64,000 nucleotides of DNA. It comes from Spirochaetota bacterium (GTDB lineage: Bacteria; Spirochaetota; Spirochaetia; Treponematales; UBA12059). Positions 1 to 8,281 of the stretch are shown piece after piece (within the stretch, counting starts at the first letter, position 1; each line of letters begins with the position of its first letter). The notes below the pieces were generated by a model, which did no database searches, had not been told where the DNA came from, and worked only from the letters and a program-made list of their open reading frames with translations. The stretch lies in the NCBI GenBank assembly GCA_018262985.1, contig JADFDI010000001.1, forward strand, positions 654,664 to 718,663, in the 5' to 3' direction. A program made the position numbers and the translations under genes.

Positions 1-1
1 G

Positions 2-559
2 ATACTCGGCTACATCTGGCAATTCATCTTCAACAACGCGATTCCCTCGCTCGGAGAGCTGGTCGGCATAGCGGCCTGGTCCGAGCCCGCGAACCTGATG
101 CTGGCGCGGAGCCCCACGGCCATACTGGCGATCGTGATCGCCGGGACCTGGCAGTACGCCGGCTACATCATGGTCATCTACGTGGCGGCCCTGGAGAACG
201 TGCCGGTCGAGCTGCACGAGGCGGCCCAGATCGACGGCGCGAGCCCCTGGCAGCGGCTCCGCGCGGTGACCCTGCCCATGGTCTCGCAGGCCTTCACCAT
301 CACGCTCTTCCTCACCCTCGTGAACTCCTTCAAGCAGTTCGACACCAACACCTCGCTCACGAACGGCGGCCCGTCCGCCATGTTCATGGGCAAGCCGATC
401 TTCGGCACCGAGCTGCTCGCGATGAACATATACAACACGGCCTTCATCTCGAACGACCTCGCGATGGGTCAGGCCCGGGCGGTGATCTTCTTCCTGGTCA
501 TCGCGCTCATCTCGACCGCCCAGGTCCGGGCGAACAAGAAGCGGGAGATCGAACTGTGA
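2..559 (+). CDS. Sugar ABC transporter permease, MalF/UgpA type (5' end outside window)
   Basis: The visible part reads open from base 2 to a TGA at 557-559 and is the C-terminal 185 residues of an inner-membrane permease of the binding-protein-dependent carbohydrate uptake family (CUT1). The EAA loop that docks on the ATPase is clear: EAAQIDGASPWQRLRAVTLP, followed by the usual final membrane segments and a charged tail ending KKREIEL. The N-terminus lies before the window. Its stop overlaps the GTG of the next permease by 4 bp, so the two are translationally coupled and form one channel. The substrate cannot be read from this part; the adjacent LacI-type regulator fits a sugar or oligosaccharide. 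Confidence 0.9.
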   Translation: MLGYIWQFIFNNAIPSLGELVGIAAWSEPANLMLARSPTAILAIVIAGTWQYAGYIMVIYVAALENVPVELHEAAQIDGASPWQRLRAVTLPMVSQAFTITLFLTLVNSFKQFDTNTSLTNGGPSAMFMGKPIFGTELLAMNIYNTAFISNDLAMGQARAVIFFLVIALISTAQVRANKKREIEL

Positions 560-1413
560 ACGCCCGACGCCTCCGCGCGCTGCCGCTCGAGATAGCCGCC
601 GCGACGCTCTTCGCGCTCTTCTTCGCCCCCTTCGTCCTGGTGCTGGTCAACTCGGCCAAAGGCGCCTTCCAGATCACCAACGCGCCGCTCGCGCTCCCCG
701 AGGACTGGAGCCAGCTCTTCCGGAACGTCGCGACGATCTGGACGAGCGACAACATCCGCTACGGCTCTTCGTTCGCCTCGTCGCTCGTCATCACGGCCGG
801 CTCGCTCGTCCTCATCGACCTGGTGGCGTCGCAGGCCGCCTGGGCGCTCGTAAGGACCAAAAGCCGCGTCTCGTCGACGGTGTTCATCGTGTTCGTCGCC
901 GCCATGGTCGTGCCGTTCCAGATCGTCATGTTCCCGCTCCTCTCGTGGTTCCGCAAGGTCACCGACTTCACCGGAGTGCCCCTGCTCCGGAACTACGCGG
1001 GAATTTTCCTGGCCTACGTGGGCTTCGGCATGGCCCAGTCCATCTTCATGTTCCACGGCTTCATCAAGAGCATTCCCCTCGAGCTCGAGGAGGCCGCCAC
1101 GATCGACGGCTGCCGCAGGCACGAGATCTTCTACCGCATAGTCTTTCCCATCCTGAAGCCGATCCACGCGACCGTGCTGGTCCTCAACGGCATCTGGATC
1201 TGGAACGACTACCTGCTGCCCGTGCTGGTGCTCGGCAAGGGCAACAAGGTGATGACGCTTCCGTTGGCCGTCTCCAATTTCGCGGGCGCCTTCGTCAAGC
1301 AGTGGGATCTGATCATGACGGCCATCCTCATGGCCATGATTCCCGTCGTGGTGTTCTTCCTCTTCGCGCAGAAGTCGATCATCAAGGGAATGGTCGCCGG
1401 ATCGATCAAGTGA
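556..1413 (+). CDS. Sugar ABC transporter permease, MalG/UgpE type
   Basis: This 285-residue protein is the second inner-membrane permease of the CUT1 sugar transporter that begins before the window. It has about six hydrophobic segments and an EAA loop, EAATIDGCRRHEIFYRIVFP, near residue 175, and it ends GMVAGSIK as is usual in MalG-like permeases. The start is a GTG inside the overlap GTGA with the upstream permease. No ATPase or binding protein gene follows; the binding protein is probably upstream and the ATPase may be a shared one elsewhere. The next gene, 154 bp on, encodes a LacI-type regulator, which suggests sugar-controlled expression. Confidence 0.92.
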   Translation: MNARRLRALPLEIAAATLFALFFAPFVLVLVNSAKGAFQITNAPLALPEDWSQLFRNVATIWTSDNIRYGSSFASSLVITAGSLVLIDLVASQAAWALVRTKSRVSSTVFIVFVAAMVVPFQIVMFPLLSWFRKVTDFTGVPLLRNYAGIFLAYVGFGMAQSIFMFHGFIKSIPLELEEAATIDGCRRHEIFYRIVFPILKPIHATVLVLNGIWIWNDYLLPVLVLGKGNKVMTLPLAVSNFAGAFVKQWDLIMTAILMAMIPVVVFFLFAQKSIIKGMVAGSIK

Positions 1414-1567
1414 AAGGTCCCGCGCCGCTCATCGTCGCCGCGGCCCTCGCCGCGACGGCGAGGCTCATGCTACACTCGCCTTCCGCCGGCGTTCGCCGGC
1501 CAGCCTCACAGGACCCAGGGTCGGGTACCGCGCCGCCCCGCCGCGACGCGGACCGGAAGAACGCAAC

Positions 1568-2602
1568 ATGAGAATAACCATCAAGGACATCGCCGAACGG
1601 GCGGGTGTCTCGAAGACGACGGTCTCGTTCGCTTTCAACGAGCCGGGCAAGATATCGAAAGAGACCTACGAGCGCGTCATGGCCATAGCCGGCGAGCTCG
1701 GGTACGTGCCCGATCCGGTCGCGCGCACCCTGACCACCAAGCGCATCGGCGCCATCGGGCTGCTCCTGCCGCAGCCGATCCCGGAGGCCCTCCGGAACCC
1801 GTACCTGCACGAGCTCATGCAGGGCATCGGAGCGGCCTGCCACGAGCATGACTTCGCGCTCACCGTGATACCGCCCGTCAAGGGCCGCATCATCGAGGCC
1901 GCGCGCCGCGCCGCGGTGGACGCGATCCTGACCATCGGCGTGGGTCCGGGCGGCAGCATCGTCGACCTGCTCCAGAAGCGCCACGTACCCTTCGTCACCA
2001 TCGACGGCAAGCCCACGGACGCCACGCTCAACGTCGGCATCGACGACCGCGCCGCGGCCCGGACCCTGATGGAATTCGTGCTCGGCCTGGGCCACCGGCG
2101 GATAGCCATCATCGAGCTCCAGAGCGAGACCGTGAACGAGCCGGAGGAGCGCTCGTCGCTGGTGAGGGACGCGCGCATGGCAGGATTCCGCGACGCGCTC
2201 GACCGGGCCGGCATCGACCTCGAGCGCGACGTGCGCATGCACTTGACCGAGTGCTCCATCGAGGGCGGCCGCGCCGCGGGCCACGAACTTCTCGCGCGCG
2301 ACGAGCCGCGGCCCACGGTGGCGGTCTGCATGTCCGACGTCGTGGCCTTCGGCTTCTACGCCGCCTGCCGCGAGCGAGGCGTCCGCATTCCCGAGGACCT
2401 CTCCGTCACGGGTTTCGACGACGTGCCCTATTCCGGCTTGCTCACCCCGCCCCTGACCACGGTCAGGCAGCCCGGCTACCTCAAGGGCTACGAGGCCGCG
2501 CGCATCGTCCTCGAGCGGCTGGCGGGAGGAAGCCCGGGCCACATCGTGATGGAAACCGAGCTCGTGACGCGCACCAGCGCCGCCGCTCCCTCGGGGACCT
2601 GA
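1568..2602 (+). CDS. LacI/GalR family transcriptional regulator
   Basis: The 344-residue protein has the LacI architecture: an N-terminal helix-turn-helix (residues 3-25, DIAERAGVSKTTVSFAFN), a hinge with the minor-groove Leu (RTLTTKR, near 55-60) and a periplasmic-binding-protein-like effector domain with the late motif SVTGFDDVPYSGLLTPPLTT. It is expected to repress sugar genes until a sugar ligand binds. It follows a sugar ABC operon by 154 bp, so that operon is the simplest target. It is also the only LacI-type gene in the window and therefore a candidate for the AAACCGGTTT operators found further on, although no such operator lies in front of this gene or the permeases. A GGAAG 8-9 bp before the ATG supports the start. 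Confidence 0.93.
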   Translation: MRITIKDIAERAGVSKTTVSFAFNEPGKISKETYERVMAIAGELGYVPDPVARTLTTKRIGAIGLLLPQPIPEALRNPYLHELMQGIGAACHEHDFALTVIPPVKGRIIEAARRAAVDAILTIGVGPGGSIVDLLQKRHVPFVTIDGKPTDATLNVGIDDRAAARTLMEFVLGLGHRRIAIIELQSETVNEPEERSSLVRDARMAGFRDALDRAGIDLERDVRMHLTECSIEGGRAAGHELLARDEPRPTVAVCMSDVVAFGFYAACRERGVRIPEDLSVTGFDDVPYSGLLTPPLTTVRQPGYLKGYEAARIVLERLAGGSPGHIVMETELVTRTSAAAPSGT

Positions 2603-2604
2603 CC

Positions 2605-3528
2605 GTGACGCCGGCCTGGGATCCGGCGGAACTGGAAAGCTTCCTCGACCTCCGCGCCGACCGGCCGGCCCTGCTCGAGCGCATGCTCGCGGGCACCGGC
2701 GCGCGCACGCGGCGCGCGCGGCTGGCCGGCTGCGAGCATCTCGCGGTCCGTTTCGACGGTCGCGTCGATTCCGCCGTCCGCAACCGGATACTCGTGGCGC
2801 ACTGGGACCGCGCTCCGCTCACGCCCGGCGCCCTCGACAACTCGGCGGCCTGCCTCCAGCTGGCGGCGCTCGCGCGGCGCGTGGCCGCGCGGGGCGGCGA
2901 CCCGGGACTGATGATCCTCTTCACCGACGCGGAGGAACGCGCGGCCGCCGGCGCGAAGGACCAGGGCGCGTTCGCCCTCGGCCGCGCGCTGGCCTCGATG
3001 GCTGGTCCCCGGCCCGCGGTGTTCGCCTTCGACGTCACGGGCCGCGGCGACCTTCCGATAGTATCCGAAAGCCCCGGCGACCTGCTCGGCCGCGGCGGAC
3101 TCGGCGTAGGGCGGCAGGGCCGCGAATTCAGCCTGCTCCGCGACGCGGCCTGGGCCGTCGCGCGGGAGGCCTCCGGGGGGATGGCCCGGAAGCTGCCCGC
3201 GCCCTGGACCGACGACCTCGGCTTCACCCTCGGCGGCCTTCCGGCCGTCGCCATTACCCTGCTGCCCCGGGCTGAGGCCGACGCGCTCGAGGCAGGCGTA
3301 CGGGCCATCCGCGAAACGGGGAAGGAACTCGCGCTCGGGACGCGCCATGGAGCGCGCGGGATCCAGGGCGACGTCGACGCGGAATCAGTGTTGGGCGAAG
3401 CCTGGCCCGCCACCTGGCGCCTGCTCCACGGCGCGGGCGACGACGCCACGGTCCTCGAGCCCGCCGCCTTCGCCTTGATGGCCCGGATCATGGACGGCCT
3501 CGCCGCCCTCCGCCTGCCGCGCCTGTAG
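2605..3528 (+). CDS. M28-like zinc aminopeptidase
   Basis: A GTG start 2 bp after the regulator's stop gives 307 residues; the frame is open much further upstream but that part overlaps the regulator. The features of an M28 peptidase are visible: the metal ligand region ILVAHWDRAPLTPGALDNSA (HxD plus the GAxDN ligand Asp), and the acidic pair LMILFTDAEERAAAG in place of the usual xxGEE catalytic/ligand motif. No signal peptide is seen, so it is probably cytoplasmic. Overall similarity to well-studied aminopeptidases looks weak and the final His ligand was not assigned with certainty. Its tight spacing suggests co-transcription with the LacI-type gene. Confidence 0.6.
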   Translation: MTPAWDPAELESFLDLRADRPALLERMLAGTGARTRRARLAGCEHLAVRFDGRVDSAVRNRILVAHWDRAPLTPGALDNSAACLQLAALARRVAARGGDPGLMILFTDAEERAAAGAKDQGAFALGRALASMAGPRPAVFAFDVTGRGDLPIVSESPGDLLGRGGLGVGRQGREFSLLRDAAWAVAREASGGMARKLPAPWTDDLGFTLGGLPAVAITLLPRAEADALEAGVRAIRETGKELALGTRHGARGIQGDVDAESVLGEAWPATWRLLHGAGDDATVLEPAAFALMARIMDGLAALRLPRL

Positions 3529-3543
3529 CCCGGCAAGCTCAAG

Positions 3544-3652
3544 GAACCGCGGAGTCGCGGAGACGCAGAGTACGATCGAATGCCCGCGGAGCTCGGGCAT
3601 TCCCTCATTACCCCCTACTTCCCTCCACGTCTGCGCGCCTCCGCGGCTTTCT
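3544..3652. repeat. Palindromic intergenic repeat (family 1, GCGGAG-type)
   Basis: Most of the 190-bp gap between the peptidase and pepF is an imperfect palindrome. A left arm at 3544-3570 (CCGCGGAGTCGCGGAGACG) is echoed in inverted order by 3623-3650. Between them lies a perfect 9-bp hairpin, GAATGCCCG at 3578-3586 against 3594-3602. Related GAGACGC-rich stretches occur at 10732, 18362 and 56851. It may act as a terminator for the upstream operon, but there is no T-run. Confidence 0.5.
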
Positions 3653-3681
3653 TTTACTGAAGGACGATCGGGAAATGCGTG

Positions 3682-3711
3682 TATACTGTCGGGCGAAATT
3701 CACTGGAGGTG
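3682..3711 (+). promoter_or_regulatory. Probable -10 box and ribosome binding site of pepF
   Basis: TATACT at 3682-3687 lies 31 bp before the pepF ATG and a strong GGAGGTG at 3705-3711 lies 7 bp before it. No good -35 box is visible at the right spacing. The same TATACT hexamer recurs before several other genes here. Confidence 0.4.
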
Positions 3712-3718
3712 ACCCTAT

Positions 3719-5524
3719 ATGGCAAATACCGACGCGATTCCCGCCCGCAAGGACGTCCCGGCCGAGCACCGCTGGAACCTCTCGAAGCTCGCGAAGGACG
3801 AGGCGACCTGGGACGCCGAACTCGCGAAGTTCGAGGCGATGATACCCGGCATCGAGAAGTACCGCGGCAAGCTGGCCGACTCGAAGGAGGATTTCTTCGC
3901 GGCGCTCGCCTACAACCGCGAGATGGGCCTGCTCGGCGAGCGGCTCGGCTACTACGCCCAGCTCCGCGTGTCCGAGGACGAGGGCGACTCCTCGAGCCGC
4001 GGCCGCGCCGGCCGCTTCATGATGGCCATGACCAGGGCCGAGGGCGCCTCCGCCTGGCTCCTGCCCGAATTGCAGCGCGTCCCGGACGCCAAGGTCGACG
4101 CGTGGCTCGCCGAGCCGGTCGCGGACGAGTACCGCGTGTTCGTGCGGAAGCTGCTCCGCCTCAAGCCCCACGTCCTCTCCGAGGCCGAGGAGCGCCTGCT
4201 CGCCCTGCAGGCCGAGGCGAACGAGACCGCGTCCGAGGCATTCTCGGTGCTGACCAACGTCGACATAGACTTCGGCACGGTGGACACCCCCGAGGGCCCG
4301 AAGCCGCTCTCGCAGTCGGCCTATTCGAGCTTCATGCAGAACCCCGACCGCGCCGTCCGCGAGGCCGCCTACCGGAAGTTCTACGCCGCCTTCGACGGGC
4401 ACAAGACCACCATCGCCACCCTCTACTCGGGGTCCTGCAAGCTGGACAAGTACAAGGCGACCGTGCGCAAGTACCCGTCGGCGCGCGCCGCCGCCCTCTT
4501 CCCCGACGACGTCGACGAGGCGGTGTACGACAACCTCGTGAAGACCGTCAACGCCAACCTGCCCACGCTCCACAAGTACTACGAGATCCGCCGCAAGGCG
4601 CTCAAGCTTCCCGAGCTCCGCCACTGGGACGTCTACGTGCCCCTCGTGCCGGCCGCCAAGTCGAAGTACAGCTACGAGGAAGCCGTGGCGCACATCGAGA
4701 AGGCGCTCGCGCCGCTCGGCGCCGAGTACGTGTCGACGATCAAGGCCGGACTACTCGGCGGCTGGGTGGATCGCTACGAGAACAAGGGCAAGAGCTCCGG
4801 CGCGTTCAGCGCCGGCTCCTTCTCGGGCGACCCCTACATCCTCATGAACTACAAGGACGACGTCATCCGCGACATGTTCACGCTGGCGCACGAGGGCGGC
4901 CACTCGATGCACTCGTGGTACTCCGCGCGGAACAACCCCTTCCTGTCCTACGGCTACACCATCTTCGAGGCGGAGGTGGCGAGCACCTTCAACGAGGCCC
5001 TGCTTTTCGACCACATGTACCGCGAGGCGAAGGACTCGTCGCTCCGGACCTACCTGCTCAACAGCCGCGTCGACGACCTGCTCGCGACCCTGTTCCGCCA
5101 GACCATGTTCGCCGAGTTCGAGATGGTCGCGCACGCGGCGCTCGAGGGCGGCACGCCGCTGACCGTGGACTTCTTCCGCGCGGAGTACCGCAAGCTCCTC
5201 GAGAAGTACTTCGGGCCGTCGATGAAGTTCGAGGACGTGTCGGACCTCGAGGGCCTGCGCATCCCGCACTTCTACGGCGCGTTCTACGTCTACAAGTACT
5301 CCACCGGCATCTCCGCCAGCATCGCGCTCGCCAAGCGCGTGCTCTCCGGAGGGGAGAAGGAACGCGAGGACTACTTCAAGTTCCTCAAGTCGGGCGGCTC
5401 GCGCTACCCGATCGAGGCGCTCAAGGTGGCGGGCGTCGACATGTCCACGCCGCAGCCGATCGAGGCCGCCTGCGCCGAATTCGGCCGCCTCGTCGACGAG
5501 CTCGGCAAGGCCCTGGGGGTCTGA
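3719..5524 (+). CDS. pepF: Oligoendopeptidase F (M3B family)
   Basis: The 601-residue protein matches the usual length of PepF, a cytoplasmic zinc metallopeptidase that cleaves short peptides. The zinc site TLAHEGGHSMHSW (HExxH at about residues 389-393) is followed about 25 residues later by FEAEVASTFNEALL, which supplies the third ligand Glu. The C-terminal region (YGAFYVYKYSTGISASIALA) is typical of the family. A strong ribosome binding site (GGAGGTG, 7 bp away) sets the start at 3719. There is no signal peptide. It appears to be monocistronic. Confidence 0.96.
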   Translation: MANTDAIPARKDVPAEHRWNLSKLAKDEATWDAELAKFEAMIPGIEKYRGKLADSKEDFFAALAYNREMGLLGERLGYYAQLRVSEDEGDSSSRGRAGRFMMAMTRAEGASAWLLPELQRVPDAKVDAWLAEPVADEYRVFVRKLLRLKPHVLSEAEERLLALQAEANETASEAFSVLTNVDIDFGTVDTPEGPKPLSQSAYSSFMQNPDRAVREAAYRKFYAAFDGHKTTIATLYSGSCKLDKYKATVRKYPSARAAALFPDDVDEAVYDNLVKTVNANLPTLHKYYEIRRKALKLPELRHWDVYVPLVPAAKSKYSYEEAVAHIEKALAPLGAEYVSTIKAGLLGGWVDRYENKGKSSGAFSAGSFSGDPYILMNYKDDVIRDMFTLAHEGGHSMHSWYSARNNPFLSYGYTIFEAEVASTFNEALLFDHMYREAKDSSLRTYLLNSRVDDLLATLFRQTMFAEFEMVAHAALEGGTPLTVDFFRAEYRKLLEKYFGPSMKFEDVSDLEGLRIPHFYGAFYVYKYSTGISASIALAKRVLSGGEKEREDYFKFLKSGGSRYPIEALKVAGVDMSTPQPIEAACAEFGRLVDELGKALGV

Positions 5525-5548
5525 CGGTTCGGGAGGACCTGTCCGGGA

Positions 5549-5566
5549 GAGAAGGGGAACCTTCTC
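5549..5566 (+). terminator. Short hairpin after pepF
   Basis: GAGAAGG and CCTTCTC flank a GGAA tetraloop 25 bp after the pepF stop. There is no T-run, so its role as a terminator is uncertain; it abuts the repeat at 5560-5601. Confidence 0.35.
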
Positions 5567-5601
5567 GGCGATGCTTCGCGCCGCTGTCGGAGAGGAAGGG
5601 A
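5560..5601 (-). repeat. Dispersed intergenic repeat, family 2, copy 1
   Basis: Read on the minus strand this about 40-bp unit contains CCGACAGCGGCGCGAAGC and aligns along its length with copies at 6530-6568 and 18417-18458. All three copies lie between genes. The core shared by all is GGCGCGAAGC with CCTTCC-like and GAGA-rich flanks. Confidence 0.6.
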
Positions 5602-5682
5602 TAGAGGCGCGCGCTCGCCGCGCGCCGCCTTCCCCCGGGCCCTCCCATCCCGGCGCGGAGTCGGAGGGAACCGGTTCCGGGC

Positions 5683-6423
5683 TCAGAGCAGCCCGAGCCG
5701 GGCGAGGACTATGGAGGCGGCGGCCACGGCCGCCGTTTCCGTTTTCAGGATGCGCTCGCCGAGGTCGCGGCACTCGAAGCGCGCGCCCTCGAGCTCGTCG
5801 AGCTCGCGCCCTGTCCAGCCGCGCTCGGAGCCGATGGCGAGGAGGACCGCCCCGTCGCCGTCGCCGGGGAGCCAGGCGCCCAAGGGTCCGCGAGAACGGT
5901 ACGGGTCGAGGGCGACGCGCGCGCCCGGAAGGCCGGCCAGCTCGCGCAGGGCCGCCTTGAGCGAGGGGCTCGTGGACACCTCGGGCAGGCGAGGGCTGCC
6001 CGCTTGCTCGGCTCCCTCGAGGAGCGGCCGGCGGAAATCGCCCTTCAGGTAGAGGTCGGAATCCGCGTAGCTTTTCTCGCCGAGCTCGGTGCCGCAGAGG
6101 ACGATGCGCGAAAGCCCGAGGCTCGAAAGGTCCTTGAGGATGCGGTTCGCCTGGATGGGCCGCGGCAGGCCGACGATCAGCGCGAGGGGACGTAGCGGCG
6201 GCGCCTCGCTCTCGGGCGCGAACGAGAAGCGCGCGCCTTTCTCGTCCAGCTCTTCCACCGTCGCGAGGCCGAGCGGGGCGGGCCCTTCGGGACCGCCTGC
6301 GATTCCGGCCGCGAGGACGTCGCCCGCCTTCTTCCTCAAGATCTTCCGCACGTGCTCCACGCGGCGGTCCGAGCGCGGAAGCCGCTCCCCGACCTCCTCC
6401 GGCTCCAGCACCAAAAGGTTCAT
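5683..6423 (-). CDS. rsmE: 16S rRNA (uracil1498-N3)-methyltransferase
   Basis: The 246-residue protein belongs to the RsmE family of SPOUT methyltransferases, which methylate U1498 of 16S rRNA with S-adenosylmethionine. Visible family motifs are EHVRKILRKKAGD near the N-terminus, the region LEGAEQAGSPRLPEV, the cofactor-binding knot segment LLAIGSERGWTGRELDEL (about 190-207) and LGERILKTETAAVAA. The length is normal. It lies 197 bp downstream of fabV on the same strand; the gap holds a repeat with a 13-bp hairpin, so it may be a separate unit. Confidence 0.93.
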   Translation of the reverse strand: MNLLVLEPEEVGERLPRSDRRVEHVRKILRKKAGDVLAAGIAGGPEGPAPLGLATVEELDEKGARFSFAPESEAPPLRPLALIVGLPRPIQANRILKDLSSLGLSRIVLCGTELGEKSYADSDLYLKGDFRRPLLEGAEQAGSPRLPEVSTSPSLKAALRELAGLPGARVALDPYRSRGPLGAWLPGDGDGAVLLAIGSERGWTGRELDELEGARFECRDLGERILKTETAAVAAASIVLARLGLL

Positions 6424-6529
6424 GGATAGAGTATGGTCGGCCGCGCGCGGTCTTGGGAAGGGCTACGCGACGGGGATGGAAAAGGGGGGCCGGCAGGGGG
6501 CGGCTCGCGACGAGCGCGCTACGATCAAT

Positions 6530-6568
6530 ACCTCTCTGACGGCGGCGCGAAGCGACGCCGGGAACGGA
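6530..6568 (+). repeat. Dispersed intergenic repeat, family 2, copy 2
   Basis: This copy reads CTCTCTGACGGCGGCGCGAA and continues GCGACGCCGGGAACGGA. It sits in the 197-bp gap between rsmE and fabV and runs into the hairpin at 6560-6607. Confidence 0.6.
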
Positions 6569-6607
6569 AGGGGTGCCCTTCGGCGCGGTCGGTTCCCTTC
6601 CGTTCCC
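6560..6607 (-). terminator. 13-bp hairpin downstream of fabV
   Basis: GGGAACGGAAGGG at 6560-6572 is the exact reverse complement of 6595-6607, with a 22-nt loop. It lies 13 bp after the fabV stop and could end the fab transcript or protect its 3' end, though no T-run follows. It is partly made of repeat family 2. Confidence 0.45.
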
Positions 6608-6620
6608 CCCGGACGGCCGG

Positions 6621-7820
6621 CTAGATTTCCCGGGGGTCGGGCTCTCCTTCGTAGTCGACGCCGGGGACGGCGAAGCCGTGGGCCTGGAGGAAGTCGAGCT
6701 TGAAACCCTCGAGGTCGGCGAGCGCGGCGACGTTGGACGCGTCGACGGCCTCGAGGCGGCGCGAGACCTCGGCCTGCACGTCCGCGCGCATCTCGAGCTC
6801 GTCGAGGCGGATGCGGCCCGCGGAGTCGACCGGCACGGGGTTGGCGGCGAGGCGGTCCTTGAAGAGGCGCAGCGCCTGGTCGAGGCAGTCCTCGTGGACG
6901 CCCTTCTCCTTCATCACCTTGTAGAGGGTCGAGACGTAGAGCGGAATGACGGGGATGACCGCGCTCGCGCGCGTCACCAGCGCCTTGTTCACCGATACCC
7001 AGGCGCGTCCGCCGGTCGAGGCCAGCTTCCGGTCGAGCTCCTTCGCCGTGGCCTCGAGGTGCTCCTTGGCGCGGCCGATGGTGCCGTTGCGGTAGATGGG
7101 GTGCGAATGCTCGGGGCCGATGTAGCTGAAGGCGACGGTGCGCGAGCCGCGGGCGAGGACCCCGCCCTGCGCGAGCGCGTCGATCCAGAGCGCCCAGTCC
7201 TCGCCGCCCATGACCTTGACGGCGCCCGCTTCCTCCTCGGACGTGGCGGGCTCCGCCTGGGCTACCGAGAAGGCGCCGGAGAAGACGTCGACGTGCTTGC
7301 CGGAGTAGGGCGCGCCGATCGGCTTGATGGCCGAGCGGTACATGACGCCCGTTTTCGGGTCGGTGCGCACGGGGCTGGCGAGCGAGTAGACGACGAGGTC
7401 GAACTCGAGGCCCCTGTCCTTCGCGAGCGCGACCACCGCGTCGCGGGTGGCGTCGGCGAAGGCGTCCAGGTTGAGGCTGGCGGCGAAGAGGCCCTCGCGC
7501 GTCGCGGCGCGGTCGAAGGCGGCGTTGTCGTACCAGCCGGGGCTGCCGACCTTCTTCTCGGTCGGCTCGCGCTCGAAGGAGACGCAGACCGTGGCGGCGC
7601 GGTAGCCGAAGCCCGCGACCACGCGGCTCGCGAGTCCGTAGCCGGTGGAGCCGCCGAGCACGAGCACGGCCTTGGGCGGCGGGTTCCAGGCCGTGCGGCC
7701 CGAGAGGTCGAGGAGCGGCCGCGCGGTCTTCGCGCGCGCGACCCAGGACTCGACCAGGGCCGCGCAGCCCTTCGGGTGGGCGTTGAGGCAGATGTTGTTG
7801 CGGATCATGGGGGAACTCAT
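6621..7820 (-). CDS. fabV: Trans-2-enoyl-ACP/CoA reductase, FabV type
   Basis: The 399-residue protein is a FabV/TER reductase, which reduces trans-2-enoyl thioesters with NADH in the last step of fatty acid elongation. The N-terminus PMIRNNICLNAHPKGCA and LVLGGSTGYGLASR (nucleotide binding) are family hallmarks. The catalytic Tyr and Lys are seen as IYRNGTIGRAKEH (Tyr-x8-Lys), and SYIGPEHSHPIY and PVIPLYVSTLYKVMKEKG follow as in the Treponema denticola enzyme. The start chosen is the ATG at 7820, which forms an ATGA overlap with the fabZ stop; an ATG in frame 27 bp upstream would lie inside fabZ. It replaces FabI in this operon and would be expected to resist triclosan-like inhibitors. Confidence 0.95.
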   Translation of the reverse strand: MSSPMIRNNICLNAHPKGCAALVESWVARAKTARPLLDLSGRTAWNPPPKAVLVLGGSTGYGLASRVVAGFGYRAATVCVSFEREPTEKKVGSPGWYDNAAFDRAATREGLFAASLNLDAFADATRDAVVALAKDRGLEFDLVVYSLASPVRTDPKTGVMYRSAIKPIGAPYSGKHVDVFSGAFSVAQAEPATSEEEAGAVKVMGGEDWALWIDALAQGGVLARGSRTVAFSYIGPEHSHPIYRNGTIGRAKEHLEATAKELDRKLASTGGRAWVSVNKALVTRASAVIPVIPLYVSTLYKVMKEKGVHEDCLDQALRLFKDRLAANPVPVDSAGRIRLDELEMRADVQAEVSRRLEAVDASNVAALADLEGFKLDFLQAHGFAVPGVDYEGEPDPREI

Positions 7821-8281
7821 GCGTTGTCTCCTATCAGGCAGAGCCATTCGGCCTCGACGGCGAGCTCGCCCGCGACGTAGCCCTTGCCCGCCTGGCGTAT
7901 CATGCGGGCGGAGACGCGGAGGTTTTCTATTTCCATGTCGAGCGTGTCGCCGGGGCGGACCTGGCGGCGGAATTTCGCCTTGTCGACGGTGGCGAGGAAG
8001 GCGAGGCCGTTCGCGGCCGTTCCCGCGACGCGCGCTCCGGCGCCGCCCGCCTGCGCCATGGTCTCCACGAGGATGACGCCGGGCACGACCGGATACTGCG
8101 GGAAGTGGCCGCGGAAGAAGAAGTCGCCCTCCACGAATTTCCGCGAGGCCCGGATCTTGCCGTCGATCGAGGCCTCCACCCGGTCGACGAAGAGGAAGGG
8201 ATCGCGGTGGGGAAGGATGGCCTCCATCGCGGCGCGGCCTTCGACGGCCACGGCGCCGAGGGGCTTCGCCTTGTCGCTCAC
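7817..8281 (-). CDS. fabZ: 3-hydroxyacyl-ACP dehydratase
   Basis: This 154-residue hot-dog-fold enzyme removes water from 3-hydroxyacyl-ACP. The catalytic His and Glu are visible in FFRGHFPQYPVVPGVILVET, and the N-terminal LPHRDPFLFVDRVEA is diagnostic of FabZ. The start is a GTG that overlaps the fabF stop (GTGA), and its own stop overlaps the fabV ATG (ATGA). The two enzymes acting in sequence, dehydratase then enoyl reductase, are therefore translationally coupled. The frame is open further upstream but that part is a shadow of fabF. Confidence 0.95.
   Translation of the reverse strand: MSDKAKPLGAVAVEGRAAMEAILPHRDPFLFVDRVEASIDGKIRASRKFVEGDFFFRGHFPQYPVVPGVILVETMAQAGGAGARVAGTAANGLAFLATVDKAKFRRQVRPGDTLDMEIENLRVSARMIRQAGKGYVAGELAVEAEWLCLIGDNA

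Noticed and set aside
5667-5678. GGAACCGGTTCC palindrome, similar to the LacI-type operators
   Set aside because: Its flanks are G/C instead of A/T and it lies at the 3' ends of pepF and rsmE, not before a gene.
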